This document shows, piece by piece, positions 19,197-30,448 of a DNA stretch of 64,000 nucleotides. This DNA comes from Cytophagales bacterium (GTDB lineage Bacteria; Bacteroidota; Bacteroidia; Cytophagales; 172606-1), in contig JAUJMU010000010.1 of the NCBI GenBank assembly GCA_030446715.1, positions 154,880-218,879 of the forward strand, written 5' to 3'. The number at the start of each line of letters is the position of its first letter. The stretch's first letter is position 1. The notes beneath the pieces are model-generated. The model did no database searches, had not been told where the DNA came from, and was given only the letters and a program-made list of their open reading frames with translations. The translations under genes were made by a program, and so were the position numbers.

Positions 19197-20363
19197 ATGA
19201 ACATACCAGGGCACGTCCATTCCGTATTCCAGTCTCATTTCAAGTCCCGTCCGCTGATCATCCGGTCGCCGGGCCGCGTCAACCTGATCGGAGAACATAC
19301 CGACTACAATGAGGGTTTTGTGTTGCCTGCTGCTGTAGACAAAGCCGCCTACGTGGCAATGGCACCCAGTGACGATGCCTACTGCCACTGGATTGCCTCC
19401 GATCTGAACGATACCTTCGAAACCCGGCCTGATGAACTGACTCCCTCTCCCAAGGGATGGCCCAACTACCTGATGGGAGTGGTAGACCAGCTTCGCAAGG
19501 CCGGCTATCCGGCAGGGGCTTTCAACTGCGTGATCAGTTCTGATGTACCGGTAGGAGCAGGCATGTCTTCTTCGGCCGCCCTTGAGTGCTCAGTCGCATT
19601 CGGACTTAATCAGCTGCACGGCTGGAACATTCCGAAAATGGAACTGGTAAAACTTGCCCAGAAGGCCGAAAACGAGTTTGTCGGCGTCAAGTGCGGCATT
19701 ATGGATCAGTTTGCCAGTGTTTTCGGCAAAAAAGACCATGTAGTCCGGCTCGACTGCCGTTCGCTGGAATATACCTATTTTCCCTTCCTGATGGATGGCA
19801 TCCGGATTGTGCTGCTGGATACGGGTGTCAAGCATTCTCTGGCTGACTCTGAGTACAACGACCGCCGCGCCCAGTGCGAGGAAGGAGTCAGGGTGCTGCA
19901 AAAACACAATCCGGCAATCCGCAGTCTGCGCGATGCCGGCCGGGAGATTCTGCTCAGACACCGGCGGGAATTCGATCCGCTGATTTTCAACCGGTGTATG
20001 TACGTGGTGGAGGAAAATGCCCGGCTGCTGGCAGCCTGCGACGACCTGGGCCGCGGCGACATGCTATCTTTCGGACAGCGGATGTACAGCTCCCACAACG
20101 GGCTCAGGGATATGTACGAGGTCAGCTGCCCGGAACTTGATTACCTTGTTTCGTTTACCATTACGGAGGAAGCCGTGCTCGGTGCCAGAATGATGGGAGG
20201 GGGCTTCGGCGGGTGTACCATCAATCTGGTCAGGGACGAGGCGGTGGATGACCTGTTTGAGAGGGCCCGCAAGGCCTATCAGATTGCCATGGGCCGCGAA
20301 CTTAAAATGTACACCGGCATAATCGAAGACGGCACTGCGGTAATTGAAGATGCTCAGTTTTAA
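19197..20363 (+). CDS. galK: Galactokinase
   Basis: A 388-residue GHMP kinase that phosphorylates galactose with ATP, the first step of the Leloir pathway. The galactose-binding signature is RSPGRVNLIGEHTDY at about residues 23-37. The ATP-binding GHMP motif is VPVGAGMSSSAALE. The catalytic Asp region is KCGIMDQFAS, and the C-terminal GGFGGCTI loop is intact. Length is normal. I used the ATG at 19197; an ATG two codons earlier is also open. galT follows 63 bp downstream on the same strand, forming a probable operon. Confidence 0.96.
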   Translation: MNIPGHVHSVFQSHFKSRPLIIRSPGRVNLIGEHTDYNEGFVLPAAVDKAAYVAMAPSDDAYCHWIASDLNDTFETRPDELTPSPKGWPNYLMGVVDQLRKAGYPAGAFNCVISSDVPVGAGMSSSAALECSVAFGLNQLHGWNIPKMELVKLAQKAENEFVGVKCGIMDQFASVFGKKDHVVRLDCRSLEYTYFPFLMDGIRIVLLDTGVKHSLADSEYNDRRAQCEEGVRVLQKHNPAIRSLRDAGREILLRHRREFDPLIFNRCMYVVEENARLLAACDDLGRGDMLSFGQRMYSSHNGLRDMYEVSCPELDYLVSFTITEEAVLGARMMGGGFGGCTINLVRDEAVDDLFERARKAYQIAMGRELKMYTGIIEDGTAVIEDAQF

Positions 20364-20426
20364 ATGCTTGATGAACTCCGCCCGGCAGCATTCAGCACTT
20401 AAGATTAAAAATTTAAAATTCCTGCC

Positions 20427-21494
20427 ATGGTTTTTGACCCCAATGAACATTCCCATACCCGTTACAATGCCCTGACCGGCGATTGGGTGCTGGTTTCACC
20501 GCACCGGTCCAAACGGCCGTGGCAGGGAAAGGTGGAAGACGTACCGCCTGACCAGCGGCCTGCCTATGATCCGGCATGCTACCTCTGCCCGGGCAACTCC
20601 CGGGTGGGCGGAGAGCAGAATCCGGATTACCAGACCACCTTTGTTTTTACCAATGACTTTTCGGCCCTGCAAAGCAATACCCCGGAAGGCGAAACCAATG
20701 AAGGCGATTTATTGCGGTCACGCAGTGAATCGGGTATTTGCCGCGTAATCTGTTTTTCGCCCCTCCACAACCTTACCCTGCCCGAAATGGAGGTTCCGTC
20801 TATCCGCAAAGTGGTGGATCTGTGGGTGGAGGAATTCACTCAGCTCGGTAACCGGACGGACATCCGGTACGTGCAGATTTTTGAAAACCGGGGGGAGATG
20901 ATGGGCAGCTCCAATCCGCATCCGCACGGCCAGATCTGGGCGCAGCGGTCACTGCCCGTGGAGATTGTCAAAGAAAGCCTGCAGCAGGAAACGTATTTCC
21001 GCCGGCACGGCCGCACCCTGCTGGCCGACTACCTGAAGCTGGAGACCGGGCACGGTACGCGCATTGTGCTGGAAAATGATCACTTTGTGGCGCTGGTGCC
21101 TTACTGGGCAGTGTGGCCTTACGAGACAATGATCATCCCCCGCCGGCCCGTGGCGCAGATTACCGGCCTGACTGAGCCCGAAAAAGATGCCTTTGCCGAT
21201 ATCCTCCGCCGCCTTACCATCCGCTACGATAACCTGTTCAGTATCTCCTTTCCTTATTCGGCGGGAATTCACCAGGCCCCGACCGACGGCCAGGATCATC
21301 CGGAATGGCATCTGCACATGCACTTTTATCCGCCGCTGCTCCGGTCGGCCACCATCCGTAAATTTATGGTGGGGTATGAATTACTGGGTAATCCGCAGCG
21401 GGACATCACGCCCGAATGGGCAGCTGAGAAGCTGCGGGCCCTGCCGGAGGTGCATTATAAAGCAGGAAGCAGGCAGGATGCTGCTATTCCTTAA
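20427..21494 (+). CDS. galT: Galactose-1-phosphate uridylyltransferase
   Basis: A 355-residue GalT that exchanges UMP between UDP-glucose and galactose-1-phosphate. The zinc site is C-x-x-C-like (YLCPGN), and the nucleophilic histidine motif is [10 protein letters not shown]. The C-terminal half contains [15 protein letters not shown]. The N-terminal [18 protein letters not shown] signature is diagnostic of the family. It follows galK with a short gap and no terminator. With galK it converts galactose to UDP-galactose; no epimerase or mutarotase gene is in the window. A Uma2 remnant begins 5 bp after its stop. Confidence 0.96.
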   Translation: MVFDPNEHSHTRYNALTGDWVLVSPHRSKRPWQGKVEDVPPDQRPAYDPACYLCPGNSRVGGEQNPDYQTTFVFTNDFSALQSNTPEGETNEGDLLRSRSESGICRVICFSPLHNLTLPEMEVPSIRKVVDLWVEEFTQLGNRTDIRYVQIFENRGEMMGSSNPHPHGQIWAQRSLPVEIVKESLQQETYFRRHGRTLLADYLKLETGHGTRIVLENDHFVALVPYWAVWPYETMIIPRRPVAQITGLTEPEKDAFADILRRLTIRYDNLFSISFPYSAGIHQAPTDGQDHPEWHLHMHFYPPLLRSATIRKFMVGYELLGNPQRDITPEWAAEKLRALPEVHYKAGSRQDAAIP

Positions 21495-21498
21495 AAAT

Positions 21499-21810
21499 AT
21501 GGCTATGGCTTATCCTCTACCCAAAGAAAAAAGACTCACCCCGGATGAATTTGAAACTCTTCAGATGGCCGGGCCTGATCAGCGGTATGAATTCCATGAC
21601 GGGAAAGAATGGGAAATGGAAGGAACTACGATCCGTCATAACCGGATCGTCCGGAATATATCTGCTGCCCTGGACAGTTTTTTTCTGACGGGCAGCTGTT
21701 TTGTGGTGACCGAAAATGTCCGGCTGGCCTATGACCGGAACCGCTATCAGTACTATCCGGATATGATGGTCGTTTGTAATGCCTCCGGTAAGGGAATACA
21801 AGTTCATTAA
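21499..21810 (+). pseudogene. Truncated Uma2 (DUF820) family nuclease-like remnant
   Basis: A 103-residue remnant of a Uma2 family protein, which has a PD-(D/E)XK nuclease-like fold. The N-terminal half is clear: RLTPDEFETLQ, YEFHDGKEWEMEG, HNRIVRNISAALD, and the YYPDMMVVC strand with the first catalytic Asp. The reading then ends after a few unrelated residues. The second half with the E-x-K residues is missing (family proteins are about 180-200 residues). It sits tightly between galT and the GDPD gene, which suggests a deletion when or after it landed there. Activity is not expected. Confidence 0.75.
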
Positions 21811-21828
21811 GGGTTAAATTCAAGAGCA

Positions 21829-22722
21829 ATGACTTCAGCACAACTCCGGGCAACAGTATTAACAGTATTCATCCTTTATCTTCCCCAACCCATGTCTGCC
21901 CAGACCCCGTTCGACTGGCAGGGCCACCGCGGTGCCCGCGGACTGATGCCCGAAAACTCGATTCCCGCTTTCCGGAAGGCACTGGATCTAGGCGTAACTA
22001 CCCTTGAACTGGATGTGGTGATCAGCAGGGACAAGCAGGTAGTGGTATCGCATGAGCCGTTTTTCTCTTCGGAAATCTGCGCGGGTCCGGAAGGAAAAGC
22101 CATCACCAAAGGCGAAGAAAAAAGCAGAAACATTTATCAATATACCTGGCAGCAGATCAAAGGCTTTGACTGCGGCTCACGGGGCAATCCGCGTTTTCCG
22201 GAGCAGCAAAAGCAAAAAACGCACAAACCGCTGCTGTCGGAAGTGATCCGGGCTATGGAGGCTTACCGAAAAGAGAAAAATCTGCCCCCCTTCCGGTACA
22301 ACGTCGAAATCAAAAGCACCCCGGCGGGTGACAATGTTTTTCATCCGGAGGTGCCGGAGTTTTCCCAACTCGTGTACGGGGTACTATCCGGGCAGTTGAC
22401 GCCGGAGCGGTATACTTTACAGAGCTTTGATTTCCGGGTGTTGCGGTACTGGCGGGAAAAATACCCGGATGTACAGCTGGTGGCACTGACTGAAGATACG
22501 AAAGGCGTGGATAAAAATCTGCAGGAACTCGGTTTTACGCCTGCCTTCTACAGCCCTTACTACAAATTACTTACGGGCAGGGAGGCGGTGGAGAAGATTC
22601 ACCGGCTGGGCATGAAAGTAATCCCGTGGACGGTAAACGACCCGGCTGATATGAAGCGCCTGAAGGCGTGGGGCGTGGATGGCATCATCACCGATTACCC
22701 GGACCGGATAACGGAAATCTGA
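21829..22722 (+). CDS. Secreted glycerophosphodiester phosphodiesterase
   Basis: A 297-residue GDPD-family enzyme with a signal peptide at residues 1-24 (cleavage near MSAQ). Motifs are GHRGARGLMPENS with the catalytic His, LELDVVIS with acidic metal ligands, VVSHEPF, YNVEIKS and, near the C-terminus, PWTVNDPADM and GIITDYPDR. These define the usual GDPD TIM barrel that frees glycerol-3-phosphate from deacylated phospholipids. It is intact and is the second paralogue in the window (see 3969). Its start follows the Uma2 remnant by 18 bp, so it may be read through from galKT. Confidence 0.92.
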   Translation: MTSAQLRATVLTVFILYLPQPMSAQTPFDWQGHRGARGLMPENSIPAFRKALDLGVTTLELDVVISRDKQVVVSHEPFFSSEICAGPEGKAITKGEEKSRNIYQYTWQQIKGFDCGSRGNPRFPEQQKQKTHKPLLSEVIRAMEAYRKEKNLPPFRYNVEIKSTPAGDNVFHPEVPEFSQLVYGVLSGQLTPERYTLQSFDFRVLRYWREKYPDVQLVALTEDTKGVDKNLQELGFTPAFYSPYYKLLTGREAVEKIHRLGMKVIPWTVNDPADMKRLKAWGVDGIITDYPDRITEI

Positions 22723-22800
22723 ACAGACAGGCAACTTTTGTTTTAAAGCACCCTTGTTTTCTCTATCTTTCTCTGGTAAAACCAACCCCTTGCCGCCCGG

Positions 22801-23462
22801 ATGATATCGAGAGCCGATTTCAAGAATTTATTGTTTCTGGATATTGAAACGGTTCCCTGTACCGAAAATTACGTGGAAATGAGTGACCGGCTCCAGCACC
22901 ACTGGGACCGCAAGGCCCACCGGATCAGGGAACGTGAACGGACATGGGAGGAACACTCCTGCGAAGGTATTTTCCTGGAACAATACCAAGAGCTTTGCTT
23001 CCTGGACGAAATGAGCCTGCTGCTGGCTTTCAACAAGGTGCTGGAGAAATACCAGCCGGAAAAGCTGATTCTGTGCGCCCATAACGGCAAAGAGTTTGAT
23101 TTCCCTACCTGGCCCGCCGCATGCTCATCAACGGCATCAGGTTGCCCTATGCCCTTGTGCTTCACGGCAAAAAGCCCTGGGAAGTGCCCCACCTTGATAC
23201 ACTGGAGTTGTGGAAGTTTGGCGACAGAAAAAATTTTACCTCACTCGATCTTCTTGCTACCGTTTTCGACATACCAACCAGCAAGGCGGAAATTGACGGA
23301 TCACAGGTGCGGCGCGTGTTCTACGAAGAGAAAGATCTGGAGAAGGTTGCCCGCTACTGCGCCCTTGATGTTATCAACGTGGCTCAGGTGCTGCTGCGGA
23401 TGAGCGGCATGCCCATCGTGGAGCCAGAATACATTGATGAGCTGAAGATCGAAATCGTATAG
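22801..23462 (+). pseudogene. 3'-5' exonuclease (PolB-like, DEDD) with a frameshift
   Basis: The first motif, LLFLDIETV, starts the DEDD exonuclease fold. CAHNGKEFDFP is motif II. The reading then shifts frame, and motif III (ARYCALDVINVAQV) lies in the other frame after HLDTLELWKFGDRKNFTSLDLLA. One missing C in a CCC run at 23103-23105 explains the break: the restored text would read FPYLARRML. The stretch between motifs I and II also looks shorter than I expect (no AEFGKI-type segment), so an internal deletion is possible. The family comprises predicted single-strand exonucleases in Bacteroidota. The frameshift may be a sequence error. Confidence 0.75.
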
Positions 23463-23564
23463 GCAGGCATTCGGGTAGTTGATGTGGTAGCTGCCAAAGC
23501 AAAAAGCCCCCATCTCAGGAGGCTCTTGTTATCTGATATCTGCTGTTTGTTATCTGTAACCTGC

Positions 23565-24315
23565 TTACCGTCTGGTTTTTTCAACAATTACCTGATCTTC
23601 CACATCGGCAAGTACCCGGCCGCAGTGTTCACAGACGATAATTTTCTTCTTTTCCCGGATCTCGGCTTGCCGCTGGGGCGGAATGGAGTTAAAACAACCA
23701 CCACAGGCACCGCGTTTAACCATTACCACGGCCAGGCCGTTGAGGGCGTTGGTCCGGATTTTATTGTAGGACTTCAGCAGCCTGTCCTCAATGTTGGATG
23801 CTGCCTTTTTCCCGCTCCTGCATCAGTTCGTCTTCCTCATGCCGGCTCTCCATGGTAAGCTGATCCAGTTCGTTTTTCTTGTTCTGAAGGTCTCTTTTCC
23901 GGTCATCAAGCGTAGTTTTTACTCCTTCAATCTCTTCGTTCTTGCGGCTGATCTTGACATTGGCTTCCGTGCTCTTCTTGTCAGCCAGTTCCATTTCCAG
24001 GGTTTGCAATTCGATTTCCTTGGTGATGGCGTCGTATTCCCGGTTATTCCGCACGTTCATCTGCTGGTCCTTGTATTTGGCAATCAGCTTTTCGGAATCT
24101 TTTTTGGATTGCTTGTTGTGGCTGATTTCCTCTTCCAGAGCTGCTATTTCCCTGGCAAATTTGCTGATCCGGGTCTCGTATCCGATGATTTCATCTTCCA
24201 AATCTCTGACTTCTTCGGGAAGGTCACCCCTCACTTTTTTAATTTCGTCCAGATTAGAATCAATCTGTTGCAGTTTTAACAGGGCGTCGAGCTTTTGCGC
24301 GATGGTAATTTCCAT
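23565..24315 (-). pseudogene. C4-type zinc ribbon coiled-coil protein (COG1579-like), one indel
   Basis: About 250 residues when repaired. The first 175 are an antiparallel coiled coil (KLDALLKLQQIDSNLDEI...). After one extra base in a T5 run at 23806-23810 (A5 on the coding strand), the other frame continues with CGGCFNSIPPQRQAEI and CEHCGRVL, giving the four zinc-binding cysteines, and ends at 23565. It follows the NIF3 gene by 5 bp; this pair is conserved in many bacteria. A function in nucleic-acid or envelope processes has been proposed for the family but not settled. The indel is likely a sequence error. Confidence 0.85.
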
Positions 24316-24320
24316 TGAGT

Positions 24321-25425
24321 TCAGAGATAATTTATTGGATTGGTAGCCACTTCCGATAAATGGAGCGCAATGTTAGGGATTTTTCCTGACAAATACGTAT
24401 AAATCAATTCTTTTGTATATACCTCGCTCTCATAATGGCCGATGTCGGCAATCACAATTTTGCCGTCGGCATCAAAGAATTCGTGGTACTTTACGTCGGC
24501 CGTTACGAACACATCGGCACCGCTCCGGATCGCATCAGTGGTCAGGAAACTGCCCGTCCCACCGCAAACCGCAACCTGCCGGACTGGCTTTCCCCGCAGT
24601 GGGGTGTACCGCACGCAGCCAGCCTGCATCCGGTCTTTTAAAAGTTTGAGAAAGTCAGATTCCGCCATTGGCTCCGGCAACTCGCCCACGCGCCGCACCG
24701 GCGCCCACGTCCTGATACTCGTTCTGGAGGTCCGAAAGATAATAGGCAACTTCTTCGTAGGGATGGGCATTGCGCAGGGCAGCCATGATCCTGCCCGACA
24801 GGTAAGCCGGAAAGATTACCTCAATCCGGTCTTCCGACACCTCTTCCTGCCGGTTAGCCTCACCAATGTGGGGATTAGCTGACGGGCCGGGTTTAAAAGT
24901 ACCGGTTCCCGCCGTCCGGAAGGAACAATTGGTATACTTGCCGATTTGCCCGGCTCCGGCTCCGTAGAGGGCGTCCAGGACCGCAGCGGTATTTTCCGCA
25001 GGCACAAAGCTGGTCAGTTTCTGCAGAAGTTGCTTTTTAGGTGCCAGTATCCGCACATGCTGCAAACCGAGTCGGTCCGCAATGTGGAAGTTTACACCGC
25101 CTTTTACGTGGTCAAGATTGGTATGGGCCGCGTAGATGGCAACGTCATTTTTGATGGCCCGCACAACTGCCCGCCCGGCGTAAGCAGACGAATTGATCTT
25201 TCTTAATCCCTTGAAGATGATAGGGTGGTGGGCAACGACCAGGTTGCATTCCCGCCGGATGGCTTCCTCCACCACGGCCTCAGTGGCGTCCAGGCAGAGC
25301 AGCACTCCCTTCACGCGCCAGGAGCCTTCACCGGTAATGAGACCGGCGTTGTCGTAACTTTCCTGCCAGGCTGGCGGGGCCAGCTTTTCCAGTTCTCGGG
25401 TAATGTCATCGATTCGAATCATCAT
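24321..25425 (-). pseudogene. NIF3-like dinuclear metal centre protein, one indel
   Basis: About 367 residues when repaired. The first metal-binding block (VVAHHPIIFKG, AIYAAHTNLD) and the inserted middle domain (HVRILAPKKQLLQKLTSFVP) are in one frame to about 24690. The C-terminal block (VAVCGGTGSF, ADVFVTADVKYHEFFDA, IADIGHYESE) is in the next frame. One extra base in GCGGCGC near 24689-24696 accounts for it. Members form hexameric rings with two metal ions; the substrate is uncertain (GTP cyclohydrolase-like chemistry has been suggested). It is the upstream partner of the zinc-ribbon gene. Both being broken by single bases points to error rather than decay. Confidence 0.85.
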
Positions 25426-25526
25426 CAGGCCTCATGGTCCAGCTCCCGCAAACTTAGGCGATCAGACCGGATAAGACTCCATACAAAAGAAAAATGCACC
25501 TGATCCGACCGGGACCGGCAGAAGGT

Positions 25527-26045
25527 TCAGGACAAATACCGCTCGCGGATAATTCCCAGGTGGTGCTTTTCGTGCCCCGCGATGATATGAATAACGGCCC
25601 GGGCGGATAAGCTTGCTCCGTTGGCGTTGCCCATCCGGTCCAGCATTGTTTCCGTAAAACTTCCGAAGAGCAAAAGATTTCCTTCCCTGACAAGCCGGTG
25701 TTCGTGCCGCAGGTCAGCAAGGGGGCGGTGGCCGTAACCGGCGGCCTGCGCATAAGCATTTTCGTCGAAGCCCGGCAGGGGTTGTTTCTCACCACGGGCA
25801 ATGCAAAGAGCCCGGTAAGCCATGATCCGTTCGGTATCCACCATGTGGCCGAGCAGTTCCTTCAGAGACCATTTTCCTTCAGCGTACCGGTACCCGCTTT
25901 TTTCTTCACCTGTTCCGGAAAATAACTGCTGAACTTCCTCTAACTGAGCAGCCAGGGTTTCCAGAACCGGCGTTTCGCCCAGCTTCTCAATGTACCGGCT
26001 GACGTACTGACTTTGGGTGTATTCGAAAGGTTGTGGTTTTTGCAT
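25527..26045 (-). CDS. DinB family putative metal-dependent hydrolase
   Basis: A 172-residue four-helix DinB-fold protein. The three likely metal-binding histidines are in the LLGHMVDTERIM helix and the HIIAGHEKHHLGI segment. WSLKELLGH and FGSFTETMLDRMG are typical of the subgroup. Many DinB-like proteins bind a divalent metal and act as thiol transferases or hydrolases; no substrate can be assigned here. I started it at the ATG at 26045 (MQKPQPFEY); the longer reading to 26099 begins with residues atypical of the family. Confidence 0.85.
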   Translation of the reverse strand: MQKPQPFEYTQSQYVSRYIEKLGETPVLETLAAQLEEVQQLFSGTGEEKSGYRYAEGKWSLKELLGHMVDTERIMAYRALCIARGEKQPLPGFDENAYAQAAGYGHRPLADLRHEHRLVREGNLLLFGSFTETMLDRMGNANGASLSARAVIHIIAGHEKHHLGIIRERYLS

Positions 26046-26214
26046 TTTCTTGTTGTTAAACCGGACCGCAAGGTAAAAATCATTTGGGATTAAAAACAAG
26101 AGAGTGGAGGGCCAAAAACATCCGAAAGCCTTACAACTCTACAGGCGTAATCAACTCCGGCCTTGGCTTATTGTAAATATTACACTAACTTGGGAGAATA
26201 AAAATGAATAAAAT

Positions 26215-27003
26215 ATGGCTGGCAAAAATGCTTTTTTAATCATTGACGCACAGTATGATTTCTGTAATCCGAAAGGCGCCTTGTTTGTGCCCGGTGCGGA
26301 TGAAGACATGGTGCGGTTGAGCAAACTGATCCGCGCACAGGCCCACCGGATTGACCATATTGTGGTTACGCTGGATACGCATCCGGTGATTGATATTTCG
26401 CATCCGGTGTTCTGGCAGGACGGGACTGGTAATTTCCCGCCGCCGTTTACGCCCATTTCCACGGATGACATCCGGAGTGGCCGCTGGACACCCCGTTATC
26501 ACAAGGAAAAGGCGATCCGGTACGTAGAAAGCCTCGAAAGGCAGGGAGAGTTCGGGCACTTCATCTGGCCGGAGCACTGTCTGTGGGGCTCCCGCGGCGC
26601 GGCCCTGGATGACACCTTGCTGGAGGCTTTGCTGCAATGGACGCGCAACGGAAACGATTACCAGGCAGTGATCAAAGGCACTCATCCGCTGACCGAACAT
26701 TTTGGCATTTTCAAGGCCCAGATTCCGATTGCAGAGGCACCCGAAACGCACCTGAACCGACCTTTGCTCGATCAACTGGCGACTTATAAACAGGTTTACC
26801 TTGCCGGTGAGGCTAAGTCGCATTGCGTGGCTACCAGCCTGAAACAGATCCTTGACCATGCACCGCAACTGACTCCCAAACTGGTGGTGCTCGAAGATTG
26901 CGCCTCGGACGTAACCGGGCTGGGTCATTTGGGTGACCCCATTTACGCCGAAGCCCGCCGTCAGGGAGTCAGGTTCTCGAAATCAACGGAGGTGGAGTTG
27001 TAG
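26215..27003 (+). CDS. Isochorismatase-family cysteine hydrolase (nicotinamidase-like)
   Basis: A 262-residue cysteine hydrolase. The catalytic triad is D11 (LIIDAQYDFC), K154 (AVIKGTHP) and C204 (AKSHCVATSL). A WPEHCLWG segment near residue 118 resembles the nicotinamidase region before the lysine. This is longer than classical nicotinamidases (about 210) and matches a Bacteroidota group annotated as nicotinamidase or isochorismatase family; the substrate is not certain. The coding end runs into a GGAGTTG-rich array that includes the stop codon (see findings). A bidirectional terminator separates it from the ABC-F gene. Confidence 0.87.
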   Translation: MAGKNAFLIIDAQYDFCNPKGALFVPGADEDMVRLSKLIRAQAHRIDHIVVTLDTHPVIDISHPVFWQDGTGNFPPPFTPISTDDIRSGRWTPRYHKEKAIRYVESLERQGEFGHFIWPEHCLWGSRGAALDDTLLEALLQWTRNGNDYQAVIKGTHPLTEHFGIFKAQIPIAEAPETHLNRPLLDQLATYKQVYLAGEAKSHCVATSLKQILDHAPQLTPKLVVLEDCASDVTGLGHLGDPIYAEARRQGVRFSKSTEVEL

Positions 27004-27064
27004 GAGTTGGTGGTTAGGAGTTGGGAGAAGGGCACTATCGGGGAGAAATGAATCGGCTGGTCCG

Positions 27065-27110
27065 GTACAAAAAAAGAAGCAGACCATACGACCTGCTTCC
27101 TTTTTTGTAC
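27065..27110. terminator. Bidirectional terminator between convergent genes
   Basis: GTACAAAAAAAGAAGCAG at 27065-27082 pairs with CTGCTTCCTTTTTTGTAC at 27093-27110, with T-tracts on both strands. It lies between the isochorismatase-like gene and the ABC-F gene. Confidence 0.85.
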
Positions 27111-27140
27111 TTCTCACTACCGGCTTCTCACTTCTGCTCC

Positions 27141-28910
<1,770 letters not shown>

Positions 28911-28912
28911 CT

Positions 28913-29500
28913 ATGAAGGTAGCCATCATAAAATACAATGCCGGTAATGTGCAATCCGTTTTTTTTGCCCTTGAGCGGCTGGGAGTAACCTTTCAGCTTA
29001 CAGACAACGAAGCAGAAATCCGGTCGGCTGACAAGGTGATTCTGCCAGGCGTAGGGGAGGCCAGCAGCACCATGCGGTCGCTGCGCCAGCGTGGTCTGGA
29101 TAAAGTGATTCCCACTCTGAAACAGCCTTTTCTGGGCACTTGCGTAGGTCTCCAGCTCATGTGCCGCCACTCGGAGGAAGGTGATACGGAGTGCATGGGA
29201 ATCTTTGACATCGCCGTGAAGCGGTTTCCCGTAGTGCCCGGAGTCAAGGTACCTCACGTCGGGTGGAACTCGATCAGCGGGTACCGCACCACGCTTACCG
29301 ACGGATTGCCGGACAACGCCTATGTCTACTTCGTACACAGTTACTTCGCCGGAATTTGCCCCTGCACTGCCGCTCAGACGGAATACATCGTGCCCTTTAG
29401 TTCTATGCTGCGGAAGGATAATTTTTACGCCGCCCAGTTCCACACGGAGATCAGCGGTGAGGCCGGATCCCGTATTCTGGAGAATTTCCTCCGCCTGTGA
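28913..29500 (+). CDS. hisH: Imidazole glycerol phosphate synthase, glutamine amidotransferase subunit
   Basis: A 195-residue class I glutaminase that supplies ammonia to HisF in histidine synthesis. The triad is C77 in GTCVGLQ, H177 and E179 in QFHTEIS. The usual text there is FHPE; T178 is a mild variant. The VPHVGWN segment near residue 113 is diagnostic of HisH. No other his gene is present on either side, so it is an orphan with its own likely promoter at 28874. Histidine genes elsewhere in the genome would have to supply HisF. Confidence 0.93.
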   Translation: MKVAIIKYNAGNVQSVFFALERLGVTFQLTDNEAEIRSADKVILPGVGEASSTMRSLRQRGLDKVIPTLKQPFLGTCVGLQLMCRHSEEGDTECMGIFDIAVKRFPVVPGVKVPHVGWNSISGYRTTLTDGLPDNAYVYFVHSYFAGICPCTAAQTEYIVPFSSMLRKDNFYAAQFHTEISGEAGSRILENFLRL

Positions 29501-29908
29501 GAATTGATCTTTCCGGGAAATGAACTCTGCCGCTGCTGCATCCCGGATGGCAGTACTTTCACCAATGCTCTCTTTTTGAGGGTACTTTTCCGTGTTTTAG
29601 CTAATTTGTGATTCCACCTCCTTTTTCCAGAAGAAGGAAAAGCACCGGCACACCCATTCTGGTTGGCCTGAACAGCAATATGGTAGGAGAGGTGCTATAT
29701 AACTATTTTAATAAAATATCTCTTTTATTCTTCTCTGTCGTTTTTAAAGAAATTGATTTATGGCTCGCTTAATACATATTTATTCAGAATAATGCGAACA
29801 GTTTTTTCGCAATTTTCGTTAAAGATGATAGATCTGGTCAGGGATTTAGTGAAAAAATCAATCAGGTTAAAAATGCTGATTGCCTGGCCTATATCATTAT
29901 TCCGTGCC
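29501..29908. other. AT-rich gap of about 400 bp before a secreted protein gene
   Basis: I see no gene. An in-frame open stretch runs from about 29753 into the next gene but lacks good coding character. CTCTCTTTTTGAGGGTAC near 29565 may be a weak terminator for hisH. Confidence 0.4.
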
Positions 29909-30328
29909 ATGAAGAAGCTACTTTTACTGATTGCCGGCATTCTGGGGCTGAGCATATTTTCCTTTTCCGCTGATGCGCAAACCCGGTCCAACCAGAGACC
30001 GGATTCATTTCTGACGCCGGGTAATTACAAGCAAGCTGCCAGGGTTATGACTTCGCCTGCATCAGAAGCAAATGCAACCGTTACGGCGGCTCAGGGAATA
30101 GATCATTCCCTCAATCCGTCGGCCAGCAGCCGGAATTATAAAAACCAGGCCAATACAGCCAGCCGGCAGCAGGCAAATGTGCAGGTACCCGTCCGTAAAA
30201 CGGAGCCTGTTGCTGTACAGGGGGAGGGCAGAAATTACAAACGGCCCGCCGGGACAGTATATGTACCCAGGCCGGAAAAGATCCCTTACGAGCCCATGGT
30301 CAACACGGACCACGATATACTGCACTGA
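29909..30328 (+). CDS. Small secreted protein with repeated NYK motifs
   Basis: A 139-residue protein with a clear signal peptide (MKKLLLLIAGILGLSIFSF...ADAQ, residues 1-23). The mature part is Q-, N- and P-rich with no hydrophobic core. It contains GNYKQA, SRNYKNQ and GRNYKRP at about 40-residue spacing. I do not recognise a family. A periplasmic or surface location is likely from the signal peptide; function is unknown. The start at 29909 was chosen because it begins the signal peptide. A strong terminator follows at 30351. Confidence 0.75.
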   Translation: MKKLLLLIAGILGLSIFSFSADAQTRSNQRPDSFLTPGNYKQAARVMTSPASEANATVTAAQGIDHSLNPSASSRNYKNQANTASRQQANVQVPVRKTEPVAVQGEGRNYKRPAGTVYVPRPEKIPYEPMVNTDHDILH

Positions 30329-30350
30329 GACAGAACCAGATAATTACCCC

Positions 30351-30385
30351 AAAAGCCGCTGCTCCGGGGAGCAGCGGCTTTTTTT
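30351..30385 (+). terminator. Intrinsic terminator
   Basis: AAAAGCCGCTGCTCC pairs perfectly with GGAGCAGCGGCTTTT across a 2-nt loop, followed by T. It lies 22 bp after the stop of the NYK-motif gene. Confidence 0.9.
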
Positions 30386-30448
30386 ATTTATCCGCACCCG
30401 GATAAACTTTTTTCGGCATATTGGGGGTTGCGAAAATTCCTTCTCCCA

